Positions 18,067 to 26,888 of a stretch of 64,000 nt of DNA are shown here, piece after piece. The translations under genes and the position numbers were made by a program. The stretch comes from Desulfopila aestuarii DSM 18488. GTDB taxonomy: Bacteria; Desulfobacterota; Desulfobulbia; Desulfobulbales; Desulfocapsaceae. The notes under the pieces were generated by a model. That model was not told where the DNA came from and did no database searches. It was given only the letters and a program-made list of their open reading frames with translations. The DNA is taken from positions 1 through 64,000 of the forward strand of contig CAMBBS010000022.1 of assembly GCA_945863875.1 (NCBI GenBank). The letters run 5' to 3'. The number at the start of each line of letters is the position of its first letter. Within the stretch, counting starts at the first letter, position 1.

Positions 18067-18700
18067 TGATGCTGTTTATTTTACAACCCGAGCGCCAGAG
18101 ATCATCAATGAGCGGATCAACATCTTCTCCGCGAAATCGAAGCGTGAGCAGGCGGCTTTCGCTACTGCAATCGTTGCAGACCGTCAATGTCAAAAGATGC
18201 ATGTCATGTTTTTTGAAAATATCCACAGTCCGGTAAATTGACCGGGCTTCACTGTCGATAGACAGTTCTATCCTGACACCTTCTTCATTACCGCCGAGAA
18301 TTTCAATAAAAGCTTGAAATATATCCGATTCAGTAATTATGCCCACCAACTTTTCCTCGGCCACGACAGGTATGCCGCCGACTTTATTTTTGCGCATAGT
18401 GGCGGCAACTTTTTCCAACGGCTCCATCGGATCGACAGTGATGGGATTTTTGGTCATGAACGCTTCAACTTTTGCCTGATTGGCCAGTGCTCGTGCGCTG
18501 TCATCAAAATTTGCGTCAATAATCGACGGCAGAGCATTGTGAATGTCTTCCTTGCTGAGAATGCCGAGAAGATGATTTTCTGCGTTGATGACCGGCAGTC
18601 TCCTGATTTTATGCAGGGCCATCAGGTTTTCCGCTTCCGCGATGGTGCATTCCGGTCGTACGGTAATAATTTCCTCATGCATCCACAACTTTACAAACAT
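18056..18700 (-). CDS. AcuB-like protein: CBS pair plus C-terminal ACT-like domain
   Basis: 214 aa. Two CBS motifs (VKLWMHEEIITVRPECTIAE, then VEAFMTKNPITVDPMEPLEK) span residues 1-140. A C-terminal ACT-like region follows (GVRIELSIDSEARSIYRTVDIFKKHDMHLLTL). The layout matches AcuB-type proteins, whose ligand and role are unclear. Start is near the divergent side; FapA lies 20 bases upstream on the same strand, so they may be co-transcribed. Confidence 0.85.
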   Translation of the reverse strand: MFVKLWMHEEIITVRPECTIAEAENLMALHKIRRLPVINAENHLLGILSKEDIHNALPSIIDANFDDSARALANQAKVEAFMTKNPITVDPMEPLEKVAATMRKNKVGGIPVVAEEKLVGIITESDIFQAFIEILGGNEEGVRIELSIDSEARSIYRTVDIFKKHDMHLLTLTVCNDCSSESRLLTLRFRGEDVDPLIDDLWRSGCKINSIIRE

Positions 18701-18719
18701 ATTCGTCTCTTTCCTTTTT

Positions 18720-20348
18720 TTACATTTTGTTGACGACTATCTGGCCGAGCATTTTATCAATGGAGAATTGCACGGCGGCGCATTCGTCTTCAAGGGTTCT
18801 GGTCAGGTTGCCGATACGCAGTTTTGTACCGATCGCAGCTGTTCCATGGATGGTAATCCGGGCATCACAGGAGCTAAATGCTGGTACATTTCGTGAATAT
18901 GCCGGCGTTTTCGGTATCAGATTCAGTTTATTGAAAGACGATTGAACTTGTTGCAATTCATATTCGTACTGCTGGTAAAGCTCATCAGCAGTGCCTTTTT
19001 CCCCTTTGCGGGTGCGAAGAGTAACCAGGGTGTCTTCGATATTGAGGATTTGCTGGCGAAGCTCTTCATATTTTCTGTACCGTTTCCCGTCAACACCGAC
19101 GGCAATGGTTGCTGCCTGTCCCTGGCTCGAGCCTACAGCGCCTCCCATAAAATTGCCGGCGCAGCAGAATACGCAGCCGACTATCTTGCTGTCGGGGCTG
19201 CAAAAGATATCGTCTCCTGCCGTAATTTCACTGTAATATATCCCTTTGCGCAGAGTAACTTTGCCGCCGGCATTGATTCTCGTCCGCTCGGCAAAGTTGA
19301 TATCCGCGTCTCCCAGGGTATCCAGACTGGAATTTGCCCCAAGCAGGCCACCCTTGACCACTACATTGCCCTGGCAAGAAATTGTTGCACTTTGAATATT
19401 GCCGCCTATCCGGAGGTCACCTTTGGTTTTGACACTGAATCCGGGAAGGACGTTGCCTTTAATATCGACGCCATCTTTTGATTCTATATTTCCCACGGAA
19501 AAATCGACATCTCCGGCTATGAGCTGTTTGGCGCTTACTTTAATATCGGTACCTTTGATGGCCGAGAGCACACCTGCCCTGGTGGCGATAACCTGCCCCG
19601 TCTCGGGCGAATAGCTTGCATCGCCGGAGACTTTGATGCTGATATCCTTACCCGGCTGTTGCGAAAGTTTTTCTCCGAAAATATTGATGCCCGGAGTACC
19701 CGATGTTTGCGGCACTTTTACTGCAATAACCTGATTTTCGTTTACTCCCGTGAAGATCTTGCGCTCGCGAAAATCAATGGTGCCGTCGCGCAAAACCGTC
19801 CCGGGGAGCGGGCCAATTTCCATTTCAAAACGGAGAAAAGCATCTTTGCCATCTATGGGCAGCATTCCTCGGGCGATAGGTATGTTTTTTTCTATTTGTT
19901 TGAGGTGCACCAGTTTCTCCGTACATTCATGGAGCTTTGCCTGGTCAATACCATAGCTGATGCCTTCTTCTTGTAAAATGGCTTCGAGCTCCGCGGGGGC
20001 TAATGCGTCCTTGCCGGATGGGGTTGGGTACAAAGTAAGTGACGCTCCCATCTTGTCCGGTTGTATATGTATCAGAGGGACAAGATGGACCAGGGCCGAG
20101 AGTGACTGACCGTTTTGGTTACGTTCAATAAAGGGATAACCGGTAACCAGCGATACTATGGCATTGCCGTCTTCCGACAGGGCCGTGTTGCTACCGGGGA
20201 GCAGTTCGACTGTTTTGTCGGACGCATCTTTTGAGACAAGTATTTGGTCTTTAACAATAACTTCTGAAGTGTACTCTGCCGAATCGGTTCCATCCTCTGC
20301 CGTTTGGAGGGGTGCTGAGATAAAATGGACAGTGAACGATTGTTTCAT
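18720..20348 (-). CDS. FapA-family (DUF342) polymer-forming protein
   Basis: 542 aa. The central FapA region is rich in short beta-repeats (GVDIKGNVLPGFSVKTKGDLRIGGNIQSATISCQGNVVVKGGLLG), a bactofilin-like beta-helix signature. The preceding region (GILPIDGKDAFLRFE-like, IDFRERKIFTGVNENQVIA) and a C-terminal coiled coil (YEELRQQILNIEDTLVTLR) complete the usual architecture. FapA proteins are linked to flagellar regulation in Vibrio, but many members sit away from flagellar genes, as here. It is followed on the same strand by the AcuB-like gene. Confidence 0.85.
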   Translation of the reverse strand: MKQSFTVHFISAPLQTAEDGTDSAEYTSEVIVKDQILVSKDASDKTVELLPGSNTALSEDGNAIVSLVTGYPFIERNQNGQSLSALVHLVPLIHIQPDKMGASLTLYPTPSGKDALAPAELEAILQEEGISYGIDQAKLHECTEKLVHLKQIEKNIPIARGMLPIDGKDAFLRFEMEIGPLPGTVLRDGTIDFRERKIFTGVNENQVIAVKVPQTSGTPGINIFGEKLSQQPGKDISIKVSGDASYSPETGQVIATRAGVLSAIKGTDIKVSAKQLIAGDVDFSVGNIESKDGVDIKGNVLPGFSVKTKGDLRIGGNIQSATISCQGNVVVKGGLLGANSSLDTLGDADINFAERTRINAGGKVTLRKGIYYSEITAGDDIFCSPDSKIVGCVFCCAGNFMGGAVGSSQGQAATIAVGVDGKRYRKYEELRQQILNIEDTLVTLRTRKGEKGTADELYQQYEYELQQVQSSFNKLNLIPKTPAYSRNVPAFSSCDARITIHGTAAIGTKLRIGNLTRTLEDECAAVQFSIDKMLGQIVVNKM

Positions 20349-20500
20349 GAACAGATATTCCGGGTAGCCTTGAATTTATCTTACTGAAATTGCATATATC
20401 TTTTACTTACTCTACATTTTGCGTATTCGTCAACGCAGTTAGTGCTTCGCGGCTCGTTTTCTTGTTTTTGTGCCAGAAAATAATCTGTCTTAAGGTAAGT

Positions 20501-20559
20501 ATCCCTGCAAAGCACAGGGACTAAAAAGAGTACCCGCAAAGCAGGGGTACTGAAAAGAG
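20501..20559 (+). repeat. Tandem pair of 29-30-nt hairpin units
   Basis: Two units lie head to tail at 20501-20530 and 20531-20559. Each is a CCC(T)/(A)GGG stem enclosing GCAAAGCA, followed by ACTaAAAAGAG or ACTGAAAAGAG. Related units are at 26845-26874 (minus) and 43671-43754. They lie in the non-coding region 20349-20749, where I see no other feature. Function is unknown. Confidence 0.7.
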
Positions 20560-20749
20560 TCGTGGCTTGTTTCATGTTTACCGGGGTTTATTATTATCGA
20601 TAGGACTAGACGGCACGGTAAGTGTTGCTTATATATTTTTTAGGACGAACAAACAATATTTAAAGGCTTAGCTTCCTGGTCTCCGGAGGTTGAGGTTCAG
20701 AAAACAATTGACCACCATGAAAATTGATACAATAAAACAGGAGAGTATT
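20560..20749. other. Non-coding leader of the 27-aa gene
   Basis: Apart from the ribosome site (aggagag) for the ATG at 20750, nothing was recognised. Two open minus-strand frames here lack family resemblance. Confidence 0.35.
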
Positions 20750-20833
20750 ATGGCCAAAAAGCAAAAGAAAAAATGTTGCGGCAAGGGCAAGAAAGACGGC
20801 GATAAGCGTTGCAGCAAATGCCCTAAAGCATAA
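20750..20833 (+). CDS. Lys/Cys-rich 27-aa microprotein
   Basis: The sequence is MAKKQKKKCCGKGKKDGDKR followed by CSKCPKA: 13 basic residues and four cysteines (C9, C10, C21, C24). A strong ribosome site (caggagag) sits 5 bases before ATG at 20750. An in-frame ATG at 20717 has no ribosome site. A strong terminator ends the transcript 90 bases downstream, so this looks like a self-contained single-gene unit. A metal- or nucleic-acid-binding knuckle is possible; nothing in the sequence proves it. Confidence 0.6.
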   Translation: MAKKQKKKCCGKGKKDGDKRCSKCPKA

Positions 20834-20919
20834 GTAATGGTATCTGGAATATATCTCTTGGCATGTCTGAGGTCACGTTGATAGTGCAAAGTGAAAAAGA
20901 AGAAGTTGGCAACTTTAGT

Positions 20920-20963
20920 GGCCTTTAAGCGTTACAATCTATATACGTTTAAAGGCCTTTTTC
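20920..20963 (+). terminator. Rho-independent terminator after the microprotein
   Basis: GGCCTTTAAGCGT (20920-20932) pairs with ACGTTTAAAGGCC (20945-20957) with one mismatch, followed by TTTTTC. It is the strongest terminator between the microprotein and alaC. Confidence 0.75.
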
Positions 20964-21199
20964 ATATTCTGCCTGTCTCCCTCCGAAGCTTTCTGCACGT
21001 GTTCCTTTTTGGTAATTGCGGTAATTCACCGGTTCTCGGTTGCCCTGCAAAATAATATTGATGAATTCAATACCGCCTGATTGGCAAGGTAAATGGAAAA
21101 TGGTACGATAGCCGGATAAGTTTATCAATCCATCAAAATTACTGATGAGCTGGCTCTGTTTGGACAGCCTTGAAGAAAAGGAAAATCAAAGGGATACAT

Positions 21200-22432
21200 A
21201 TGGAAGAACAATTTAAGATACGATTTGCCGAGCGCATGAATCAATTGCCGCCCTATCTATTTGGCATGATCAATAAGATGAAAATGGAAAAGCGCTGGAA
21301 GGGCGATGATGTCATTGATCTTGGCATGGGCAACCCCATTGATCCGACTCCCGGCCCGGTAACCGATAAACTCTGCGAGGTTGCTATTGACCCGAAGGCG
21401 CATCGTTATCCGGTAGCCGGCGGTATGAAAAACCTCAAACGGGAAATCGCCCTCTATTATAAACGAAATTATGGGGTGGACTTGACCGGAGAAGATGATG
21501 TCATCTGCACCATCGGCTCAAAGGAAGGTATTTCCCATCTCTGTCTGGCTTTGCTCGGACCGGGAGATACGGTACTGACCCCGGCGCCGGCCTTTCCGAT
21601 CCATGTCTATGCCGCGGTCATCGCCGGCGCCAATGTTCTGCGTATTCAACTCAGTGCGGAAGATACCATGCTGGCGCAGATTGTCACGATGTGCAAGTCG
21701 CTCTACCCCGGCCCGAAGCTGCTTATGCTCAACTATCCCCATAATCCGACAGGAACCCTGGCCTCGAAAGAGTTTTTTACTGAAGTGGTCAAACTGGCTA
21801 AAAAATATAACTTTATGGTTATCAACGACTTTGCCTATGCCAAGATAACTTTTGACGGGCTGGTGGCGCCAAGTCTGCTTGAGGTACCCGGAGGCATGGA
21901 TGTCGGGGTGGAATTCGGCTCCTTTTCCAAGTCGTATAATATGGCGGGCTGGCGTCTTGGATATTGTGTCGGGAACAAGGAAATGATCGGGGGCTTGTCG
22001 AAGATCAAAGGCTACTATGATTATGGCATTTTTTCAGCTATCCAGGTGGCCGGGATAGTCGCCATGCGGGATTGCGATGACCAGATCACTGAACAGGTGG
22101 CTGTCTACCAAAAACGCCGGGATTTCCTCTGCGACGGCTTGCGCAAAATGGGCTGGGAGGTCGAGACCCCGAAAGCGGGGATGTTTCTCTGGGTGAAGAT
22201 CCCCGAGCCATACCTGCAAATGGGCTCGATAAAATTCTCCATCGAGATGATGAATCGGGCCAACGTCGCCCTGGCGCCGGGTGCAGGTTTTGGCATTGAA
22301 GGAGACGATTATCTGCGGCTGGCCCTGGTTGAAAACGAAAACAGAGTCAGCCAGGCCCTCAAGCAGATGCGACGGGCGCTGAAGGATATCGACAATGAAG
22401 TTGCCGCCGGCACGTTTCAGTTGAGCAAATAA
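21200..22432 (+). CDS. alaC: AlaC-type PLP aminotransferase (glutamate-pyruvate)
   Basis: 410 aa class I aminotransferase. The PLP lysine is in FGSFSKSYNMAGWRLGY, the pyridine-binding Asp in VINDFAYAKI and the Asn in LNYPHNPTGT. The N-terminus (RFAERMNQLPPYLFGMINKMK) and overall similarity point to AlaC of E. coli rather than AspC or DapL, although annotators often call this group LL-diaminopimelate aminotransferase. It would make alanine from pyruvate and glutamate. ATG at 21200 follows an aaaggga site; an in-frame start at 21170 lacks one. Confidence 0.82.
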   Translation: MEEQFKIRFAERMNQLPPYLFGMINKMKMEKRWKGDDVIDLGMGNPIDPTPGPVTDKLCEVAIDPKAHRYPVAGGMKNLKREIALYYKRNYGVDLTGEDDVICTIGSKEGISHLCLALLGPGDTVLTPAPAFPIHVYAAVIAGANVLRIQLSAEDTMLAQIVTMCKSLYPGPKLLMLNYPHNPTGTLASKEFFTEVVKLAKKYNFMVINDFAYAKITFDGLVAPSLLEVPGGMDVGVEFGSFSKSYNMAGWRLGYCVGNKEMIGGLSKIKGYYDYGIFSAIQVAGIVAMRDCDDQITEQVAVYQKRRDFLCDGLRKMGWEVETPKAGMFLWVKIPEPYLQMGSIKFSIEMMNRANVALAPGAGFGIEGDDYLRLALVENENRVSQALKQMRRALKDIDNEVAAGTFQLSK

Positions 22433-22457
22433 ACAGGCAGGCCTCTGCGGCTCGGTC

Positions 22458-23648
22458 TCATTCTTTCGAGACTCGGGCCAGAAAGGCTTTCAGGTAGCGG
22501 GTTTCCGGGATGGCCGGATGCACCGGGTGATCCGGACCCTGCATGCCTTCAAAGAGTATCTGCACATGGCGGTTCAGGTGGCCGCCACCATGGCGCAGCA
22601 CATCCAGCAACTCGTCCCGCTGCAGATGCATGGAGCAGGAGGCCGACAGCAACAGGCCGTCGTCGACGAGGAGGTGCATCGCCAGCTCATTGATGCGATG
22701 ATAGGCCCGCAAGCCCTCTTGGTGATCTTTTTTACGCTTGATAAATGCCGGTGGATCGACGACGATGACGTCGAACTGTTCCCCGTCCTGCCTGAGTGCT
22801 TTCAGGACATCAAAGGCGTCCCCTTGGGCACCGCTGAAAATTTTCCCCACCCCGTTCAGGCCGGCGTTTTTTTCTGCCAGTTCCAGAGCAAAACGCGAGG
22901 CATCGACCGCCACAACCGCTTTTGCACCAAAGACTGCCGCCTGGACGGCGAAACTGCCGACATAGCTGAACACATCAAGAACCCGTTTATCCTGCACAAA
23001 GCGTTGCAGCAGGGCTCGGTTTGGTCGTTGATCGTAAAACCAGCCTGTTTTCTGACCGCCATGGAGCGGGGCGAGCATCCTGACGCCGTTTTCCAGCAGT
23101 TCCACTTCCGCAGGTGATGTGCCGTATGCCGTTTCGACCAGTCGGGGCAGTCCTTCGAGCTGCCGCATACTGCCGTCGTTGCGCAGAAGGATCGATTCCG
23201 GCCGCAGCAGGGCGGTCAGGGCGTCAAGAATTTCCGCTTTCAGTACCTCCATGCCGGCACTGTTCAGCTGCACGCTGAGGTGCGCGCCGAAGCGATCGAC
23301 GACCAGGCCGGGCAGCAGATCACTTTCGCCATAGACCAGACGGTAAAAGGGTTGGTCGAATAAACGGTTGCGCAGGCGCAAGGCCTGTTCCAGCCGGTGC
23401 ATAAGCAGCGTACGGTCGAGGCTTTGGTGGTCGCGGCTGAAAAGCCGGGCGCAGATCAGGCTATGGGGATTGACATAGGCTGTGCCAAGGAATTTGCCGT
23501 TATGCGTTTCGATGCCGGCCTGTTCCCCCGGCAGAAAGTCCTTCAGGGGTGTCTGCCGAGTATCGACTTCGTTGCTGTATATCCACAGATGACCGCCCTG
23601 CAGTCGACGTTCTTCATGACGCTTGAGGCGTAATTTTTGATGTTCCAT
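22458..23648 (-). CDS. rlmI: RlmI-type 23S rRNA (m5C) methyltransferase
   Basis: 396 aa. The N-terminal PUA domain (RLKRHEERRLQGGHLWIYSNEVD) is followed by an EEHVD-type linker and a SAM-binding Rossmann domain (VLDVFSYVGSFAVQAA). The IVVDPPAFIKRKKDHQEGL motif and the catalytic Cys in LLLSASCSMHL are typical of RlmI/RlmO, which modify C1962 of 23S rRNA. ATG at 23648 gives the family N-terminus; codons further upstream are non-ATG. It converges with alaC, 26 bases apart. Confidence 0.88.
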   Translation of the reverse strand: MEHQKLRLKRHEERRLQGGHLWIYSNEVDTRQTPLKDFLPGEQAGIETHNGKFLGTAYVNPHSLICARLFSRDHQSLDRTLLMHRLEQALRLRNRLFDQPFYRLVYGESDLLPGLVVDRFGAHLSVQLNSAGMEVLKAEILDALTALLRPESILLRNDGSMRQLEGLPRLVETAYGTSPAEVELLENGVRMLAPLHGGQKTGWFYDQRPNRALLQRFVQDKRVLDVFSYVGSFAVQAAVFGAKAVVAVDASRFALELAEKNAGLNGVGKIFSGAQGDAFDVLKALRQDGEQFDVIVVDPPAFIKRKKDHQEGLRAYHRINELAMHLLVDDGLLLSASCSMHLQRDELLDVLRHGGGHLNRHVQILFEGMQGPDHPVHPAIPETRYLKAFLARVSKE

Positions 23649-23894
23649 AGGTGTTAGAGTAGAGTTTGCCACCTGGACCAAGGCGACAGTAATTTTGTGA
23701 AAAAGGTTTATCCACTGTACTGGTGGTACGTGTAAAAGTCGATGACAAAGCAGATGCGGTGCAGGTAAATGTTTACGAAAATCTTTGATTCTTATAAGCT
23801 ACTTTTGCAAAAAGATGCTATCGTCAACGGCATGAAACGAGCAGTAAAATTGCCCAAATGCGGTTAATCGTTTAAACCAATCAAGGAGGAATAC

Positions 23895-24395
23895 ATGGCG
23901 ACAACAACGGAAAATCTAAAAGATGCTTTTGCCGGAGAGAGCCAGGCAAACCAGAAATACCGAGCCTTTGCCAAGAAGGCGGAAAAAGAGGGCTTTGTCA
24001 ATATCGCCAAGCTCTTTCGCACCACCGCCGAAGCCGAACGTATCCATGCCGAGGGACATCTGAAATCACTGGATATGATCGCCTCGACCGCGGAAAACCT
24101 GCAGGCGGCCATCGATGGTGAAACCTATGAGTTTACCGAGATGTACCCACCAATGGTGGAACTGGCTAAGGCAGACGGCCATAAGGCAAAAACCATGTTT
24201 AAGTTTGCCGTCGATGCCGAAGAAGTTCACGCAAGAATCTACGCCAAAGCCCTTGAAGCGGTGAAAGCCGGGGTGGATCTGGATGTAACTGCTTTTTATC
24301 TTTGCCCGGTTTGCGGCTATATTGAGCTCGGCAGCCCGCCGGAAAAATGCCCGGTCTGCGGCGCCCTGGGGAAAATATTTGTCCAGGTAGATTAG
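23895..24395 (+). CDS. Rubrerythrin
   Basis: 166 aa with an ideal ribosome site (aaggagg). The ferritin-like di-iron domain (AFAGESQANQKYRAFAKKAEKEG, TTAEAERIHAEGHL, AVDAEEVHARIYAKALE) contains the expected Glu/His ligands. The C-terminal rubredoxin domain has the FeS4 cysteines C137, C140, C152 and C155 (two CPVCG motifs). Rubrerythrins reduce hydrogen peroxide in anaerobes. Length and domain order are standard. Monocistronic. Confidence 0.95.
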   Translation: MATTTENLKDAFAGESQANQKYRAFAKKAEKEGFVNIAKLFRTTAEAERIHAEGHLKSLDMIASTAENLQAAIDGETYEFTEMYPPMVELAKADGHKAKTMFKFAVDAEEVHARIYAKALEAVKAGVDLDVTAFYLCPVCGYIELGSPPEKCPVCGALGKIFVQVD

Positions 24396-24486
24396 ATATA
24401 ATGGTTCTCTTCGTGCTGTAACGGCAGTGAAACTGATTCTTCCGCCGTTGCAGCACCTTCGCCGGCTGGCAGTTTACCCTTGTCGG

Positions 24487-25566
24487 TTATTTGCTCTCCT
24501 GCAGGTCTAATCGCACCCTTTTAGCCAGTTCCGCTGTCATAGACAATACTTTTTCGGCCAGTTCCGCTGACAACGATCCTGTACCGCAGGAAGGGGCGAT
24601 GAACGTCTGCCGCATGAGCTGCGCTTTGCTGAAGCCGAAAGTTGTCAAAAATTCCAATTGCCCCTGCCATTTGTTGAAAAGTGTCGCGACGGACTCCCCG
24701 GCAACCACCAGCGGATCACCCGTTGGAATAATACCCCAGGCCAGGATGCCGCCGCGGGTGAGGAAGGCGATCAGTTGCTCCCTGTATAAGATAAAGTTGT
24801 CAAAATAGAAATAGGCGTCAAAACTGATGATGTCGGCAGCCGAAGACAGAGCCGGATCCCAGTCACCATTGGCGCAGATATGCACCCCGGCAAGACCTCC
24901 CGCCTGTTGAATTGTGCTGATCACTTCAGCTGCAGCCTCGGAAACCATCTCCCGTGAAATACCGCCAAAGCCACTCGAGCCAAAGCTGACAAAACCGGGT
25001 TCGTCGATGAAGATGATCGGCGGCGTCTGCCCGGTGAATCCCAGCAGTTCGGCAACCTGCCAGCGTCCCTTCATAGACAAAAGCTTGACGAGCATATCAC
25101 GCAGATTATCATCATAAAAGATTGAGTTACCGTGCTGATCCTTAACACCGATGCCGGTAGTTATCGGGCCGGTGATCTGCCCCTTGGCGGTGAGATGTGG
25201 CGACTGGTCGTTTTTCAGATAGTCCATCAGGGTAAAAAAACCAGGCGCCGAGTCGACCCCCAATGCGAATCTGGAATTTTGTAAAAACTCCGGATCTTCT
25301 TCCACGCGCATGTAGTCTTCATAAAAAACAGCCATCTCCTGTTCGAAACCCTCACTACCGGTATCGATCCAGTAGCGGTTGCCCTGATCGACAAGACCTG
25401 GAAAGCCGGTAAGGAACTGACGTACCATTCCCTCCCTTTGATGTTTTGGCAGCTGCGGCCACAGCGGGATTTCCGGCGTGAAACGGGCTATGAGCTGCAT
25501 TGCTTGATCGTGGTCGAGAAGAGGCAGACTGCCTATTAGAATGGGGCGACAATTGGCCTGGAACAT
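24487..25566 (-). CDS. Core-MetE-like (B12-independent methionine synthase C-domain) protein
   Basis: 359 aa, a single TIM barrel equal to the C-terminal half of MetE. Zinc-ligand candidates are H and C in GVHICANGDW and a C-terminal C in FIAPSCGTGSL. The position held by the Glu ligand in MetE looks like Asp here (ISFDAYFYF). N-terminal LIGSLPLLDHDQAM and IFIDEPGFVSFG fit the family. Such short proteins may methylate homocysteine from a donor other than folylpolyglutamate, or act on another substrate. A strong ribosome site (aaggaggc) precedes ATG at 25566. Monocistronic. Confidence 0.7.
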   Translation of the reverse strand: MFQANCRPILIGSLPLLDHDQAMQLIARFTPEIPLWPQLPKHQREGMVRQFLTGFPGLVDQGNRYWIDTGSEGFEQEMAVFYEDYMRVEEDPEFLQNSRFALGVDSAPGFFTLMDYLKNDQSPHLTAKGQITGPITTGIGVKDQHGNSIFYDDNLRDMLVKLLSMKGRWQVAELLGFTGQTPPIIFIDEPGFVSFGSSGFGGISREMVSEAAAEVISTIQQAGGLAGVHICANGDWDPALSSAADIISFDAYFYFDNFILYREQLIAFLTRGGILAWGIIPTGDPLVVAGESVATLFNKWQGQLEFLTTFGFSKAQLMRQTFIAPSCGTGSLSAELAEKVLSMTAELAKRVRLDLQESK

Positions 25567-25802
25567 ATTGATCGATGCCTCCTTTATATGTATGTGTAAC
25601 GCATGCCTGCACGAATAAAGTCTTCCGTGGGCCAGCAGTAGAAAAGTAGTATAGCGGTTTTTTTTCAGTAATTTTTTTTAAAAGCCTTTGCTCTGCTGGC
25701 TGTCGCCTGCATCATCAAAACATCTATTGCCTGTTTTCTGGTTGCATGTATTGCTTGAGACCTGCGTTGTTTTTGACAGAGTCCAAAAAGCAATATATAT
25801 TC

Positions 25803-25860
25803 GCATATAAGTATAAGTTTATATGCTTCAGTCTACAGTCTTGTAAACAGTAGACTGAAG
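25803..25860. promoter_or_regulatory. Two dyads upstream of the ArsR-like gene (probable operator)
   Basis: GCATATAA (25803-25810) pairs with TTATATGC (25819-25826). Directly next to it CTTCAGTCTAC (25826-25836) pairs perfectly with GTAGACTGAAG (25850-25860). A/T-rich dyads of this sort are typical ArsR/SmtB operators, and an ArsR-type gene starts about 80 bases downstream. The second dyad may be part of a transcript hairpin. Confidence 0.5.
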
Positions 25861-25938
25861 TGATGGAGGAATATGTGTGGGAGAATATGTAATGCATGAG
25901 GTAACGGAAAAACCACATTAAGCTCAACCGATAACGAA

Positions 25939-26345
25939 TTGATTCTCGTTAACGAAGAATTTCAGGCGGCCTCTTTCCTGGCCAAAATCCTGTCCTATGA
26001 GAACCGATTAAAAATTCTCCTGTGTATCAGTCGAGGGAAAAAAGCGGTGGGGAGTATAGTCGAAGTACCCAATCTCTCTCAACCGCTTTTTTCCTATCAT
26101 CTGAAAGAATTGATAAGGTCCTTGCTGGAAAAATAGAACGCAATGGGCCTTTTATATACTACGAAGTGCCTAATCCCCGTATTCTTGGGGCAATCGGCAG
26201 TCTGAATTCGATAGCGAAGATCTGCTGGCGGCACGGACAAGCTTTACAAACTGCAGGAGGATATTGGTTTCCCATGAACGAAATTGCGAGAATACTGAAC
26301 CCTATGGATCAGGAAGATGCTGCAACCCAGACAACGCTGGTCTGA
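25939..26345 (+). pseudogene. ArsR-family regulator, frameshifted
   Basis: The first frame gives NEEFQAASFLAKILSYENRLKILLCI...LSQPLFSYHLKELIRS, the winged helix of an ArsR regulator, and then stops at 26136. A second frame overlapping it continues the family with VLAGKIERNGPFIYYEVPNPRI, the beta-wing and dimer helix, to 26345. One frameshift near 26115 separates the halves. No ATG starts the first frame; TTG at 25939 is the only option. A sequencing error cannot be excluded from sequence alone. Confidence 0.65.
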
Positions 26346-26369
26346 GAAGAAGGGCGAAACCAGTTCATC

Positions 26370-26495
26370 ATGAACCCTCTCAAAATAGTCGGCGCGATAG
26401 GTGACAAAGAATTGGCCGACAAATTGAGCCGTTCCATCAGGGGAGCGGCGTTTCTCATGTCAAAGCTTAACAAGCCAACAAAGTTAAATGATTGA
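26370..26495 (+). CDS. Possible 41-aa protein
   Basis: A frame from ATG at 26370 encodes MNPLKIVGAIGDKELADKLS and 21 more residues (ending NKPTKLND). It overlaps the J-domain gene start by 8 bases (AATGATTGA), which suggests translational coupling. I do not recognise a family and there is no strong ribosome site, so it may be chance. Confidence 0.35.
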   Translation: MNPLKIVGAIGDKELADKLSRSIRGAAFLMSKLNKPTKLND

Positions 26496-26817
26496 CTCAT
26501 ACCAGAAAATTACTGCGGCACGACTTGTTCTTGAACTTCCAGAGACCGCGACAACTGAATCGATCAAAAAGAATTACCGTCGTTTGCTGGCCAGGTGGCA
26601 CCCCGACAAATGCCTGGAACAGGAAGAGAGGTGCAATGAAATGACGAGGGAAATCATTGCCGCTTATGCTGTGATAATTGAATATTGCCAACAATATCAA
26701 TATTCTTTCAGCGAAAAATCGGTAAAAAGACATCAATCATCTGAAGAATGGTGGTTTGCGCGCTTTGGCGTTGACCCAATCTGGGGAGACGGTCAGAAAC
26801 GTAAGTCTGATAAATAA
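26488..26817 (+). CDS. Short J-domain (DnaJ-like) protein
   Basis: 109 aa. Residues 5-60 are a J domain: AARLVLELPETATTESIKKN, YRRLLARWHPDKC with the HPD motif that stimulates Hsp70, and an EIIAAYAVIIEYC helix. There is no Gly/Phe or zinc-finger region, so it is a type III co-chaperone with a 50-residue tail of unknown role (EEWWFARFGVDPIWGDG). Neighbours are decayed redox and regulator genes. Confidence 0.75.
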   Translation: MIDSYQKITAARLVLELPETATTESIKKNYRRLLARWHPDKCLEQEERCNEMTREIIAAYAVIIEYCQQYQYSFSEKSVKRHQSSEEWWFARFGVDPIWGDGQKRKSDK

Positions 26818-26844
26818 ACCCGGTAAATCGAAAACAAGCCGGTG

Positions 26845-26874
26845 CTCTTTTCAGTCCCACTGCTTTGCGGGGAT
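26845..26874 (-). repeat. Single copy of the 30-nt hairpin unit
   Basis: On the minus strand the unit reads ATCCCCGCAAAGCAGTGGGA followed by CTGAAAAGAG. It shares the CCC-GCAAAGCA-GGG hairpin and the CTGAAAAGAG tail with the pair at 20501-20559. Confidence 0.65.
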
Positions 26875-26888
26875 AAGTGCCTTGGTGA

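Noticed and set aside
20501-20559. CRISPR-like tandem repeats
   Set aside because: Only two units with no unique spacers between them; each unit is itself a hairpin, and single units occur elsewhere.
20892-21050. Short plus frame starting GTG after the microprotein
   Set aside because: It runs through the strong terminator at 20920-20963 and has no ribosome site or family.
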